A stretch of 64,000 nt of DNA from Planctomycetaceae bacterium (GTDB taxonomy: Bacteria; Planctomycetota; Phycisphaerae; SM23-33): positions 1 to 64,000 of the forward strand of contig JBDKTA010000068.1 in NCBI GenBank assembly GCA_039680605.1, in the 5' to 3' direction. Shown piece after piece: positions 52,561-60,983 of the stretch. Made by a program: the position numbers and the translations under genes. The notes beneath the pieces are model-generated. The model was given only the letters and a program-made list of their open reading frames with translations, did not search any database and was not told the DNA's origin. Within the stretch, counting starts at the first letter, position 1. The number at the start of each line of letters is the position of its first letter.

Positions 52561-54049
52561 ATTTCCTCCAAGGCTTTTGCGGGAATGGCCGCCCCAGAAG
52601 CTTACCCAACTCGCTATGCACATCTGAGCTGCGCAGGAGCGGGGGCAGGGGGCCCGCGGTAGACATGATGAATGTCGTGCTGTTGGTCTTGTTGAGGCTG
52701 CCGTGGGTCGACGCCACTTTCACTTTCCCGGAAAAATACGTTGCGCCGTAATAGCGATCATTGGCCAGCGAGGCGATCACGTCGGGCGGGTTCTGCACCA
52801 GATCGTGGTGCGCCCCCCAGAGACGCTGCAGCGGGATGGGGTAGTCGTGGCGGCCGCTCAAAGCCAGCATCTCATCGGCTGTATACGATCGCGAGAAATC
52901 ATCCAGGACGCCTTGGAGGCGCAGCGGGTCGCCTCGGACGGGGCTGTAGCGATAGGCGTTCTTCTCCGCGCGGCGGATCAAGGCTTTCTGGCCGTTGCGC
53001 CCGAGCACGGCCACCGCGTCGCCTTCGAGGTAGCTGACCAGTTCGACGCCATCGATGGCAATGAGGTCGGCGGCCAGTTCGGCGCGGCGGCCCGTCACGA
53101 AGTTTGCCGTCGTCACCAGTCCGAACGGTACGGGCACGACGCTCTTGTCGCCCTTGAGCGACTCACCGACCTGCCATCCCTTGTCCTTGAGCAGGTCGTC
53201 GAAATCCAGGAGCTGCGCCGCGGTATAGCTGTGTCCGTGGTCGGCCAGCAGCGTGATCTTCACCTTGCCCCGGTACATCTGCAAGGTCTGGAGCACCATT
53301 TGCTCGACGCGTTCCAGGGCGCGACGCTGCCCCTCCTCGCCGTCGGCGGTGCTGATGCCGGCCGAACTGACAAAGTATGCCAGGAACTCCCGCTGCCCGT
53401 CGGCGACGCTGCGTTCGAAGGCGGACATGCAACTTCCGGTTTCGCTGATGAAGGTTTTCCACGGTGCGACGTAGGCGATGGCGTCGGTGAAGGTGCCGGC
53501 GCGGTAATCCATCATCGTGTTGTATGGCTGATTGATACCGGCCAGATAGTCTCGCGGTCCGCCCTTGAGTTCGTTCTCTTGCCTGTTGAAATATGCAGAC
53601 TCCAATGCCCTGGGGGGCGGTCCATTCAGCAGGCGCTGCATGGCCGGGTCGGTCAGCGTCGGGTACGGCGCGATGAGGCGGGAGGGCCTGTGAAAGACCC
53701 GCAGATTACGCTGGGCGTAGTAACGCTCCAGTACGTCGAACCCGAATCCGTCCAGGATCAGCACCAGGTGCGGGCACTGCCCGGCGGGAATGTCGTCCAG
53801 CCGGATGATCTCATCCGGCCGGCCGCTCGTGCCGGCTGAATAGCCGATGCGATCGACCCGCCCGTCGGCATCGGCAAGGAGGAAGAAGTCATTCGTTCTG
53901 TCGCCGTCGGTGTCGTAGGCGCGAAAGGCGCCGCCGGCCAGACCGTTCTCGGCCGCCGGTTTGGACGGGAACGTGATAGCCTTTGCGCATCCGCGGCAAA
54001 CCACGGCGGCAATGATAGCCGCCAACAGAGCAAGGATGTCCAGTCTCAT
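52559..54049 (-). CDS. Alkaline-phosphatase-superfamily (PglZ-like) lipoprotein
   Basis: A 496-residue exported hydrolase. The hydrophobic N-terminus ends AAVVCRGC, a possible lipobox. The metal Asp lies in HLVLILDGFGFDVL, the nucleophilic Thr in PYPTLTDPAMQR, and further metal ligands in ITLLADHGHSYT and VASTHGSLNKTNS. This matches phosphodiesterase/phosphatase members related to PglZ. ATG at 54049 was chosen because it starts MRLDILALLAAIIA; a longer frame adds an implausible prefix. The substrate is not evident. The stop codon lies in the neighbouring repeat arm. Confidence 0.78.
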   Translation of the reverse strand: MRLDILALLAAIIAAVVCRGCAKAITFPSKPAAENGLAGGAFRAYDTDGDRTNDFFLLADADGRVDRIGYSAGTSGRPDEIIRLDDIPAGQCPHLVLILDGFGFDVLERYYAQRNLRVFHRPSRLIAPYPTLTDPAMQRLLNGPPPRALESAYFNRQENELKGGPRDYLAGINQPYNTMMDYRAGTFTDAIAYVAPWKTFISETGSCMSAFERSVADGQREFLAYFVSSAGISTADGEEGQRRALERVEQMVLQTLQMYRGKVKITLLADHGHSYTAAQLLDFDDLLKDKGWQVGESLKGDKSVVPVPFGLVTTANFVTGRRAELAADLIAIDGVELVSYLEGDAVAVLGRNGQKALIRRAEKNAYRYSPVRGDPLRLQGVLDDFSRSYTADEMLALSGRHDYPIPLQRLWGAHHDLVQNPPDVIASLANDRYYGATYFSGKVKVASTHGSLNKTNSTTFIMSTAGPLPPLLRSSDVHSELGKLLGRPFPQKPWRK

Positions 54050-54126
54050 AAGAGCCTCTGGCAGGATTCTAGTCAGGGCAAACTGCACTCTTTCAAATTT
54101 CGCCGCCTGTGGGTACATGTATCCTC

Positions 54127-55383
54127 ATGCGTGCGCTGGTGTACGACGTAAAACCCGCGGGGTGGGCGGCCTGCTGGGCCTTGCGAAAGGTCTGGCGCGG
54201 TTGCCAGTTGACGCCCCTGAACGGGCTGTCGCTGCGCGAGATGAACGTGCCGGATCTTCCGACGGGGCAGTGGGTGCGCGTCTCGACCCGCCTGGCGGGA
54301 ATCTGCGGAACCGACTGCGCCATCCTCGCTCAGAAGCAGGTTCCCGACTCGATTCTGCAGGCGTTCAGCTCAATGCCTTTCGTTCTTGGGCATGAAAACG
54401 TCTCGGTCGTCGAGGCGGTGGGGGCCGAAGTCGCCGGCGAGTGGGTGGGGCGGCGCGTCTGCGTGGATCCCGGTCTGAGCTGCCCCGTGCGCGGGATCGA
54501 CCCGCCGTGCGGGGCGTGCGCGGCGGGGCATTTCGGCGCGTGCGAGAACTTCGGCGCCGACGGCCAGGGCGAGTCTCGTCTGCCGCCGGGCACCAGTGTG
54601 GGGTACAACCGCGCCACCGGCGGGGCGTTTGCCGAATCGTTCGTGGCTCACGTCAGCCAACTCGTGCCGGTGCCGGACAGCCTGAGCGACGAACAGGCGG
54701 TGCTGACCGATCCTCTGGCCTGCAGCCTTCACGCGGTGCTGCGATCGGATCGGCTTGCCTCAGCGCGGCGGGTGCTGGTGTATGGGGCGGGTATGCTGGG
54801 CCTGGGCGTGATCACGTCGCTGCGGGCGATGGATTATGGCGGCGAGATCCACGTTATCGTGCGCCGTCCCAGCCAGGCGAAGATGGCCATGGCGATGGGG
54901 GCCTCGCGATGCCTGCAACTGCCCGCTGATCGCCGGGGGCGGTACCAGGCAATCGCCGAGGCAACCGGCGCGAGCATCCATCGCGTCCGATTCGACAACT
55001 GCACTCTGACGGGCGGGTATGACGTGGTCTTCGAATGCGTCACCAGCGCCGCCAGCCTGACTGAGTCGCTGCGATGGACGCGAAGCCGCGGCGAGGTGAT
55101 CTATCTCGGAACTGGACGCGCCGCCGGCGCCGACTTGACCGCCTTGTGGTTCCAGGAACTCGACGTGCGGGGCGCGTACGGCCGGCAGATTGAACGCCTC
55201 GGCTCGCGGCAGATCGCGACGTATCCGCTGGTTCATGAGTTGATGGCCGGCGGGCGGCTCAAAACCGAGGGGCTTCTGACGCATACGTTCGAGCTGGGCG
55301 ATTACCGCCGCGCACTGGCCACGGCAATGCATATGCGCGGGCCCGGCGCCATCAGAGTAGCTTTCGATTTCCGCAAGCAATAG
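54127..55383 (+). CDS. Zinc-dependent medium-chain alcohol dehydrogenase-like protein
   Basis: A 418-residue MDR-family oxidoreductase. The catalytic zinc cysteine is in LAGICGTDC and the His/Glu pair in LGHENVSVVE; a structural-zinc-like cysteine set lies around CPVRGIDPPCGACAAGHFGAC. The Rossmann core LVYGAGMLGLGVITSL is present. It resembles threonine or polyol dehydrogenases and is longer than the common 340-360 residues. Most of the 121-base gap after its stop is the repeat at 55391-55474. Confidence 0.82.
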   Translation: MRALVYDVKPAGWAACWALRKVWRGCQLTPLNGLSLREMNVPDLPTGQWVRVSTRLAGICGTDCAILAQKQVPDSILQAFSSMPFVLGHENVSVVEAVGAEVAGEWVGRRVCVDPGLSCPVRGIDPPCGACAAGHFGACENFGADGQGESRLPPGTSVGYNRATGGAFAESFVAHVSQLVPVPDSLSDEQAVLTDPLACSLHAVLRSDRLASARRVLVYGAGMLGLGVITSLRAMDYGGEIHVIVRRPSQAKMAMAMGASRCLQLPADRRGRYQAIAEATGASIHRVRFDNCTLTGGYDVVFECVTSAASLTESLRWTRSRGEVIYLGTGRAAGADLTALWFQELDVRGAYGRQIERLGSRQIATYPLVHELMAGGRLKTEGLLTHTFELGDYRRALATAMHMRGPGAIRVAFDFRKQ

Positions 55384-55390
55384 ACCGTGT

Positions 55391-55474
55391 GGATGCCATG
55401 GCGGCCGTTGTTCCGCCGCCATGTCCCTGATGCCCGGCGGCGGCATGGCGGCAGAGAAACGGCCGTCACGTCGC
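55391..55474. repeat. 34-bp inverted-repeat intergenic element, copy 2
   Basis: Left GCCATGGCGGCCGTTGTTCC and right GCGGCAGAGAAACGGCCGTC arms are diverged versions of copy 1 at 4309-4395. It starts 8 bases after a stop codon and ends about 30 bases before purE. Confidence 0.8.
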
Positions 55475-55504
55475 CCAGGCAAGAAAAACAAGGAAAGGAC
55501 GATT

Positions 55505-56014
55505 ATGGCCGCCAAAGGGAAAGCGATCGTGGGCGTGGTGATGGGCAGCGACAGCGATCTGGAGACGATGAAGCGCTGCCTGGCCCAACTGAAGGAACTG
55601 GGCGTGGCGTACGAGGTGCGGATCGTCTCGGCGCATCGGACGCCCGAAGAAGCCCACCAGTACGCCGCGACGGCAGCGTCGCGCGGGCTCAAGATCATCA
55701 TTGCCGCGGCGGGCATGAGCGCCGCCCTGGCCGGCGTGATGGCCGCAAGCACCACCCTTCCGGTAATCGGCGTGCCCATGGACAGCGGATCGCTCAACGG
55801 GCTCGACGCGGCCTTGAGCACCATGCAGATGCCCCCGGGGGTCCCGGTTGGCTGCATGGCTATCGGCGCCGCCGGGGCGACCAACGCGGCTGTCTACGCC
55901 GCCGCCATCCTGGCGCTGGGCGACAAGGCCCTGGCCCGCAGGCTCGCTCAATTCAAGCGGAGCCAGCGCGACAAGGTTCTGCGCAAGAACGAGCAGGTTC
56001 AGAGCACCTTGTAG
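55505..56014 (+). CDS. purE: 5-(carboxyamino)imidazole ribonucleotide mutase
   Basis: Class I PurE moves the carboxyl group from N5-CAIR to CAIR in purine synthesis. The 169-residue protein has VGVVMGSDSDLETM, VSAHRTPEEAHQYA and the GMSAALAGVMAASTTLPVIGVP core. The glycine-rich SGSLNGLDA segment is typical of class I. No purK is nearby. ATG at 55505 follows AAAGGACG. Confidence 0.95.
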   Translation: MAAKGKAIVGVVMGSDSDLETMKRCLAQLKELGVAYEVRIVSAHRTPEEAHQYAATAASRGLKIIIAAAGMSAALAGVMAASTTLPVIGVPMDSGSLNGLDAALSTMQMPPGVPVGCMAIGAAGATNAAVYAAAILALGDKALARRLAQFKRSQRDKVLRKNEQVQSTL

Positions 56015-56020
56015 CGTCAG

Positions 56021-56560
56021 CTATAACAGCGGCGTGGTTCCGCGCGGATTGACCTTGGGCGCCTCGACGGATTTCTGAATCGCGCTGAGTTGACCGGTGC
56101 TGGTGTTGTAATACCATCCGCCCGAGCCGGATGTGGGTGCGGGGCTGGCCGTGCCGAAGATGATGGTCTTGGCCATAGAACTCGATGCCTTGGGGTTCTT
56201 GGGCCACTCCGGCAGATACGGACCCAGCGTTCCGTCTTTGCTGATGTTGCCATTGGCGTCGGTTTTGGAGATCAGGCGGGCAATTGCGTTGGTCGTGTCG
56301 AGCTTGCCGGCGGCATTGAGATGCGGGCCTCGATCGTTGTGCTGGATCGTGTAGAGACCGATGGCCTTCTGTGCCGTGGCCAGATCGGAAGCCAGGGCGG
56401 CCTCGAGGGCGTCCTGGCTGGAGTTGGTGAAATAGGGAATGACGATCATCGCCAGGATCCCCAGGATCACCACCACGATCAGGATCTCGACCAGCGTGAA
56501 GCACCGGTCGGGGCCTTTGCCCCCGCGGGCGCGAGTTTCCGGCCAAGTCTTCGTTATCAT
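56021..56560 (-). CDS. GspG-like type II secretion major pseudopilin
   Basis: A 179-residue pseudopilin: leader to residue 20, then FTLVEILIVVVILGILAMIV with Glu at position 5 of the mature helix. The residue before the cleavage site is Cys (DRCFTLVE) rather than the usual Gly. The body (DALEAALASDLATAQKAIGLY, GPYLPEWPKNP, GWYYNTSTG) fits GspG. It is followed on the same strand upstream by GspB- and GspA-like genes, which form an export-secretion set. Confidence 0.82.
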   Translation of the reverse strand: MITKTWPETRARGGKGPDRCFTLVEILIVVVILGILAMIVIPYFTNSSQDALEAALASDLATAQKAIGLYTIQHNDRGPHLNAAGKLDTTNAIARLISKTDANGNISKDGTLGPYLPEWPKNPKASSSMAKTIIFGTASPAPTSGSGGWYYNTSTGQLSAIQKSVEAPKVNPRGTTPLL

Positions 56561-56571
56561 CGTGATATTCC

Positions 56572-57162
56572 TCAGAGGCGCACTACCAGCGTTTGTCCGT
56601 CAATGGTCAGCAGGACTGACTGACTGTCGATTCGCATCACCCGCGCCCCCTCGATCTGATCGCCCGTCTGCAGGGCGTGCCCGTTGATAATGGCTGCCGG
56701 GCCCGATGGTCCGTACATCACGCCGCTGAGCTTGAAGGAACTCGCCGTGGGAGCAGGCGCTATGGTTTGCGGGCCTGTCGCGGCCGCCACCGCTTGCGGT
56801 GCAGCGTCCTCTGGGCTGATCGTTTCAAACGCCACCGCCGCGCAAGGCTTGGGCGTGTTGCAGGGCAATCCGTCCCTGTTCACTGCCGGTACGTTTTGCT
56901 GGGGGTCGACGTCTGGGGCCCCTGCAGGGACGTCTGTCTTTACTGTCGCCGCCGGCGGCGCGGCATGCGGACGGGCGGCGCCCGTGATGACAAGTGTTGC
57001 CAACGCCGCAGCGCCCAGGAGGAGCGCCCCGACGGCCGACTTCGCCGCCAGACTCGACCGTCCGGACGGGGAAGGCAGTTCCCGCAGCGGCGACGCCATA
57101 GCAGGATCGAGGCGGGGCTTCTCCAGTTCAGCTCGCTTCAGCGCGTCGTTGATCAGGCTCAT
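56572..57162 (-). CDS. GspB-like secretion protein
   Basis: A 196-residue protein with MSLINDALKRAELEKP at the N-terminus, a membrane helix (about 43-62), a proline/alanine-rich periplasmic linker and a C-terminal domain (FKLSGVMYGPSGPAAIINGH, GARVMRIDSQSVLLTIDGQT) resembling GspB/T2SSB. GspB partners GspA in secretin assembly. Its start overlaps the stop of the GspA-like gene (ATGA). Confidence 0.78.
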   Translation of the reverse strand: MSLINDALKRAELEKPRLDPAMASPLRELPSPSGRSSLAAKSAVGALLLGAAALATLVITGAARPHAAPPAATVKTDVPAGAPDVDPQQNVPAVNRDGLPCNTPKPCAAVAFETISPEDAAPQAVAAATGPQTIAPAPTASSFKLSGVMYGPSGPAAIINGHALQTGDQIEGARVMRIDSQSVLLTIDGQTLVVRL

Positions 57163-57983
57163 GACACGCTCCCTTTGAGCTCACGGGCAGCCAGCCGCAC
57201 CAGCCGGCGGCTGATCGCCGGCGTCTGGCTGACGTAACCGGCCAGCAACGCCTTATCGCCCAGGGCGTTGATCAGCCGCGGCGTGCCTCGGGCGAAGCGG
57301 TGGATCGCCCGGACGGCGGAGGGTTCGAAGTGCAGCCCGCGCGAACTGCCCGCCAGGCCCGCCACGTTCAGGCGGTGGCGCAGATATTCGGCCGTATCGG
57401 TGCGGGTCATCGTGCCCAGGTGATAGCGTACGGTGATGCGCTGCGAGAGCTGTCGCAGGTCCTGCCGCGCCAGCGTGTGCGCCAGTTCCGGCTGACCGAC
57501 CAGGATGATCTGCAGCAGTTTCTGCTTTTCGGTTTCGAGGTTGCTCAGCAACCGAACCATCTCCAGGGCCTGGACGGACATCGTCTGGGCCTCGTCGACG
57601 ATCAACACCGCGTCCTGTCCGGCGCAGTTGACCTCGATCAGGTGGTAGTTGATCGCCTGGAGCAGGTCGAAGTGGTCGCGACCGACGCCGACGAGCCCGA
57701 ACTCCTGCGCGATCGCCCGCAGCAGGTGGGTTTCGCTCATGGCCGCGGGGTTGAGCAGCAGGGCGGTCTGGTACTTCTCGCCCAGGCGGTTCAGCAGTGC
57801 GCGGCAGAGCGTGGTCTTGCCGGCCCCGACCTCGCCCGTCAGAAGAATGAATCCCTTGCGCTGCTGCACGCCGTAAAGCAAATGGTTCAGCGCTTCCTGA
57901 TGCTGGTCGGTCAGGTAGAGAAAACGCGGATCGGGCGTGATGTTGAACGGCTCTTCTTTGAGCCCATAGAAGTCTATGTACAT
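57159..57983 (-). CDS. GspA/ExeA-like AAA ATPase
   Basis: A 274-residue ATPase starting MYIDFYGLKEEPFNITPDPR, the signature N-terminus of the ExeA/GspA group. Walker A is TGEVGAGKTT (about 49-58) and Walker B is AVLIVDEAQ; the sensor region is RGTPRLINALGDKALLAG. Classical GspA is longer and has a membrane helix and peptidoglycan-binding domain, both absent here, so this is the cytoplasmic ATPase part only. ATG at 57983 was chosen over 58004 because it gives the conserved start. Confidence 0.83.
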   Translation of the reverse strand: MYIDFYGLKEEPFNITPDPRFLYLTDQHQEALNHLLYGVQQRKGFILLTGEVGAGKTTLCRALLNRLGEKYQTALLLNPAAMSETHLLRAIAQEFGLVGVGRDHFDLLQAINYHLIEVNCAGQDAVLIVDEAQTMSVQALEMVRLLSNLETEKQKLLQIILVGQPELAHTLARQDLRQLSQRITVRYHLGTMTRTDTAEYLRHRLNVAGLAGSSRGLHFEPSAVRAIHRFARGTPRLINALGDKALLAGYVSQTPAISRRLVRLAARELKGSVS

Positions 57984-58226
57984 GCCGCAAATCCTCGATT
58001 CCATTCACGCGGCCGACATTTGGTCCATCAATGCCGTGTTACTTTCTTCGGCGAAATGAGAAATGTTGCTTGATGGTTTCACGTGGAGGGGAAATGCGAG
58101 GCATTGCTTGTCTTGTTAGCGGTCGAGCCCGCCACGGCGGATCTTCGACTTGCTCGACGGGTCTTTCCTGTCGCCAACAACCGCGCGGCGCAAGCCCCGC
58201 CGCTGACATTCGCCGCTGGTTGCCCC

Positions 58227-59195
58227 TCACCCAGCCTGCGTCAGCAGCTTGTGCAGGGCCGGCAGGGTCGCCCGGTGGTCGCCGCGGATGTAGAAGCTTG
58301 TCCCGCCGTCGGCGACGGTGCGCACCAGCACGGTCTTGTACGGGCGGTAGTAGTACTCGAAGCTGTCCTTGGGAGCCTCGGCGTGTATGTCGCCCGACAG
58401 CGGCAGCAGATCGAAAACTGCCGAGGTGATATGACGGATCTGGCGGCCTTGCTGAAACGCCACATTGCGGGCCATCGCCAGGGCCTTGAGGTAGACCTCC
58501 GGTCCCATGACGGCAGAGCCGTAGCAGAGCACGGCGCCGTCTTCGATAGTCTCGATCGCCCGGGCGAGGATCAGGAAGTCGCGATAGCTCGCCTCGCCGA
58601 CGGCCGCCCCGTCGCAGTTGGGGTGCTCATGCAGGATGTCGTAGCCGATCCCGACATGCACCGTCGCGGGCACCGACGCCTCGTACGCGGCGGCGAAGAT
58701 CGAGACGTCCTTGTGCGGCAGGTTGTCTCGGCAAATCGCCCGGCCGACGGCTTCGCCCAGGCCCAGGCCCTCGACGTTGCCGGTTGACACGATCGTGTTG
58801 AGGTCGCCGGTTTCCTGCCACAGCCCAAACTGCCCCGCGCGGATGTAATGCGCCACCGACTCGGTGCTGGCGCCGATGCGGGCCAATTCATAATCATGGA
58901 TAGCGCAGGCCCCGTTCATCGCCAGGGCGCTGATCCACCCGCCGCGGATCAAGTCGATCACGTAGCGGGACAGGCCCTGCTTGATCACGTGGGCGCCCAT
59001 GAACATCACCACTCCGGCGCCGCGGTCGCGGGCGGTTCGCATAGCCGCCGCGACGGCAGGCAGATCGGGGTGCTCAAAAGGCACAGGGCGCTGGCCGACC
59101 TGCAACACCGATCCGAGATCCATTTCGTGCCGCCGCTGGTCCAGCGGCTCAAGATGCAACGCGCTGCGGTCGAACAGGGGGTATTTGCTGGGCAT
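58227..59195 (-). CDS. Deoxyhypusine-synthase-like fold protein (tentative)
   Basis: A 322-residue cytoplasmic protein. FMGAHVIKQGLSRYVIDLIR and GGWISALAMNGACAIHDYEL resemble the NAD-binding segments of the deoxyhypusine synthase superfamily, but the conserved catalytic Lys region of true synthases is not evident, and bacteria lack eIF5A, so it may be a related enzyme of unknown reaction. GDLNTIVSTGNVEGLG and VHVGIGYDILHEHPN are other conserved-looking stretches. ATG at 59195 (MPSKYPLFDRS) follows GGGAGCACG. Confidence 0.55.
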   Translation of the reverse strand: MPSKYPLFDRSALHLEPLDQRRHEMDLGSVLQVGQRPVPFEHPDLPAVAAAMRTARDRGAGVVMFMGAHVIKQGLSRYVIDLIRGGWISALAMNGACAIHDYELARIGASTESVAHYIRAGQFGLWQETGDLNTIVSTGNVEGLGLGEAVGRAICRDNLPHKDVSIFAAAYEASVPATVHVGIGYDILHEHPNCDGAAVGEASYRDFLILARAIETIEDGAVLCYGSAVMGPEVYLKALAMARNVAFQQGRQIRHITSAVFDLLPLSGDIHAEAPKDSFEYYYRPYKTVLVRTVADGGTSFYIRGDHRATLPALHKLLTQAG

Positions 59196-59332
59196 GTCGT
59201 GCTCCCGTGTCTGGTGAGTGATTATCCCCAAATGCCGACAACGAAGCAATATGCGGCGTCAGACCGCGTTGGGCCTTGCGGTGCCGGACCATGCGACCGG
59301 CCGACGAATGGTGACGAATCAGGAGCACTGGG

Positions 59333-60244
59333 ATGAAACACGTATTGAGTGTGGTGGCAATGGCGTTTGTCGCGTTGACAGCGAGCTATGCGATGGCGCA
59401 GGCGGAGGCCGATCAGGGACAGGATGCCCCGCCGCCCCAGCGCCAGCCCGGTCCGCCGCTGTTCATCGGCCCCATCCCCGATCAGGCGCTGGCCTCGCTG
59501 GACTTGACGGCGGAGCAGAAGAAGCAGATCGAGGAGATCCGGGCCGCCAACAAACAGGCCATGCAGGAGTGGATGAAGAACAACGAGGCCAAGCTCAAAG
59601 AAACGATGGATAAGGTCCGCGCCGCTGAAGAAGCCGGTCAGACCGACCAGCTCAAGGAACTGCGAGACCAGGTCAAGGCCCTGTACGATTCTCGTCGCGA
59701 GCTCGCCGTCGCGTGCAATAAGAAGATCGAAGGCGTGCTGACCGACCAGCAGAAAGCCAAGATGCGCCAGACCCGGACCCGCGGCGGACGACGCACCCAG
59801 GAGCAACAGGGCCAGGGCAGGCAAGAAGGCCAAGACGCCCGGGGCGGCCAGCGCGGCGCCAAGGGCCAGCGCGGCGGAGAAGCTCAGCGCGGCGGTCAAG
59901 AGCGGGGGGACCAGCGAGGGCCCGCCGGCATGATGCCCATGGGACCGATGGGAGTGGCAAACCTCACCCCCGAACAGCGCCAGAAGATCCGTGCCATCAT
60001 GGAAGAGGCCCAGAAGAAGATTCACGACGAAGTGCTCACCGATGAACAGCGCGCGGCGATTGAAAAGATGAAGAACCGCCTCGGCGCCCGCGAGGGCGGC
60101 CAGGGGAGAGACGCCCAGGTCCGCCCCGGCGGCGAAGAGGGCGGCGACCAGCAAGCCCCACGCGAACGATCCCAGCGCGGTCGTCGCCGAGGCCCCGGCC
60201 GTGAAGGCGGCGAATCTGCTCCGGCGCCCGCGCCGAACGAATGA
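59333..60244 (+). CDS. Secreted Spy/CpxP-like helical protein with charged low-complexity region
   Basis: A 303-residue exported protein: signal peptide about 1-22 (SYAMAQA). Two LTxxQ-type helical segments (LDLTAEQKKQIEEIRAANKQ and NLTPEQRQKIRAIMEEAQKK) flank a Gln/Gly/Arg-rich region (about 150-195), and a Gly/Arg/Glu-rich tail follows. The helix motif matches the Spy/CpxP periplasmic chaperone and metal-sensing group. CAGGAG lies 9 bases before the ATG. A strong terminator follows. Confidence 0.75.
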   Translation: MKHVLSVVAMAFVALTASYAMAQAEADQGQDAPPPQRQPGPPLFIGPIPDQALASLDLTAEQKKQIEEIRAANKQAMQEWMKNNEAKLKETMDKVRAAEEAGQTDQLKELRDQVKALYDSRRELAVACNKKIEGVLTDQQKAKMRQTRTRGGRRTQEQQGQGRQEGQDARGGQRGAKGQRGGEAQRGGQERGDQRGPAGMMPMGPMGVANLTPEQRQKIRAIMEEAQKKIHDEVLTDEQRAAIEKMKNRLGAREGGQGRDAQVRPGGEEGGDQQAPRERSQRGRRRGPGREGGESAPAPAPNE

Positions 60245-60267
60245 CCGCGAAACCGTCGTTTGTGGCA

Positions 60268-60304
60268 ATCCCCCCGTGCCTCGCGCGGGGGGATTGCTTT
60301 TTGG
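60268..60304 (+). terminator. Rho-independent terminator
   Basis: GCAATCCCCCCGTGC pairs with GCGGGGGGATTGC and is followed by a T run. Confidence 0.93.
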
Positions 60305-60532
60305 GGTTTCACAAAAACCAAGCTTGTCTACTGTCGCTTGACGCTCCCGTGGGAACCATTTCCTGCCTGCCGGCGAAGATAGGTGACGCACCTGCTGCCG
60401 CTGGGGCAAGAATCTTATACCTTTTAGGGGAGCGGGGCGGGATTCCTCCTACGATTATTACAGGAGGCGCTGAAGTTGAGACGCCTTTGGTCCGATTAGT
60501 AGACGGAAGAGTTTGTGCAAGGAACACATTGC

Positions 60533-60883
60533 ATGGTAACTGTCCGAAATAATTGGGTTGAGTTCAGCTTCTTCCGAGACGCGGCGAAGTCAGTCTTTGT
60601 GGCCGGCGACTTCAACGGCTGGCGGCAGGACGAATTGCGCATGTCCAACGACGGGCGCGGCAACTGGCAGGCTCGCCTGAAACTTCCTGTCGGCGAGTTC
60701 AAGTTCCGCTACTGCGCCGACGGGCAGTGGTTTACCGATTATGCGGCTTTCGGCCTCGAGCCCGGGCGCTTTGGAATGGACAGCATTGTCCGCGTGCCTG
60801 AGAAGTCGCCCGCCCTCAGCCTTGCCCCGATCAAGAAGATCCGCCCGGCGGCAGTGCATCACAAGAGAAGCTTTGCAGCGTAG
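60533..60883 (+). CDS. Stand-alone CBM48/glycogen-binding-like protein
   Basis: A 116-residue protein made almost only of one CBM48-type domain: VEFSFFRDAAKSVFVAGDFN, then GRGNWQARLKLPVGEFKFRY. The tryptophans and Asn seen in the glycan-binding face of glycogen-associated AMPK and isoamylase domains are present. It has no signal peptide. AAGGA lies 9 bases before the ATG at 60533; GTG at 60515 is an alternative. It may target a partner to storage polysaccharide (inference). Confidence 0.75.
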   Translation: MVTVRNNWVEFSFFRDAAKSVFVAGDFNGWRQDELRMSNDGRGNWQARLKLPVGEFKFRYCADGQWFTDYAAFGLEPGRFGMDSIVRVPEKSPALSLAPIKKIRPAAVHHKRSFAA

Positions 60884-60914
60884 CCTGACCGTCCCGCCCC
60901 TGCATCCCCGTTCA

Positions 60915-60983
60915 CCACGGGCGAGACGCCCGTGGAACTCATGGGCAAGACCTGCCTGCCGGCAGGCAGGTGCCCATGCTACT
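60915..60983. repeat. Hairpin-cluster repeat, copy 2
   Basis: CACGGGCGAGACGCCCGTG, an AACTC linker and CATGGGCAAGA/TGCCCATGCTACT. The last hairpin loop is split by the 20-base palindrome at 60951-60970. The CTA (60979-60981) is the scpB stop codon, as in copy 1. Confidence 0.85.
60951..60970. repeat. 20-base perfect palindrome, copy 2
   Basis: CCTGCCTGCCGGCAGGCAGG identical to copy 1 at 35951-35970, inserted between the A and T of CATGGGCAAGA|TGCCCATG. Confidence 0.9.
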
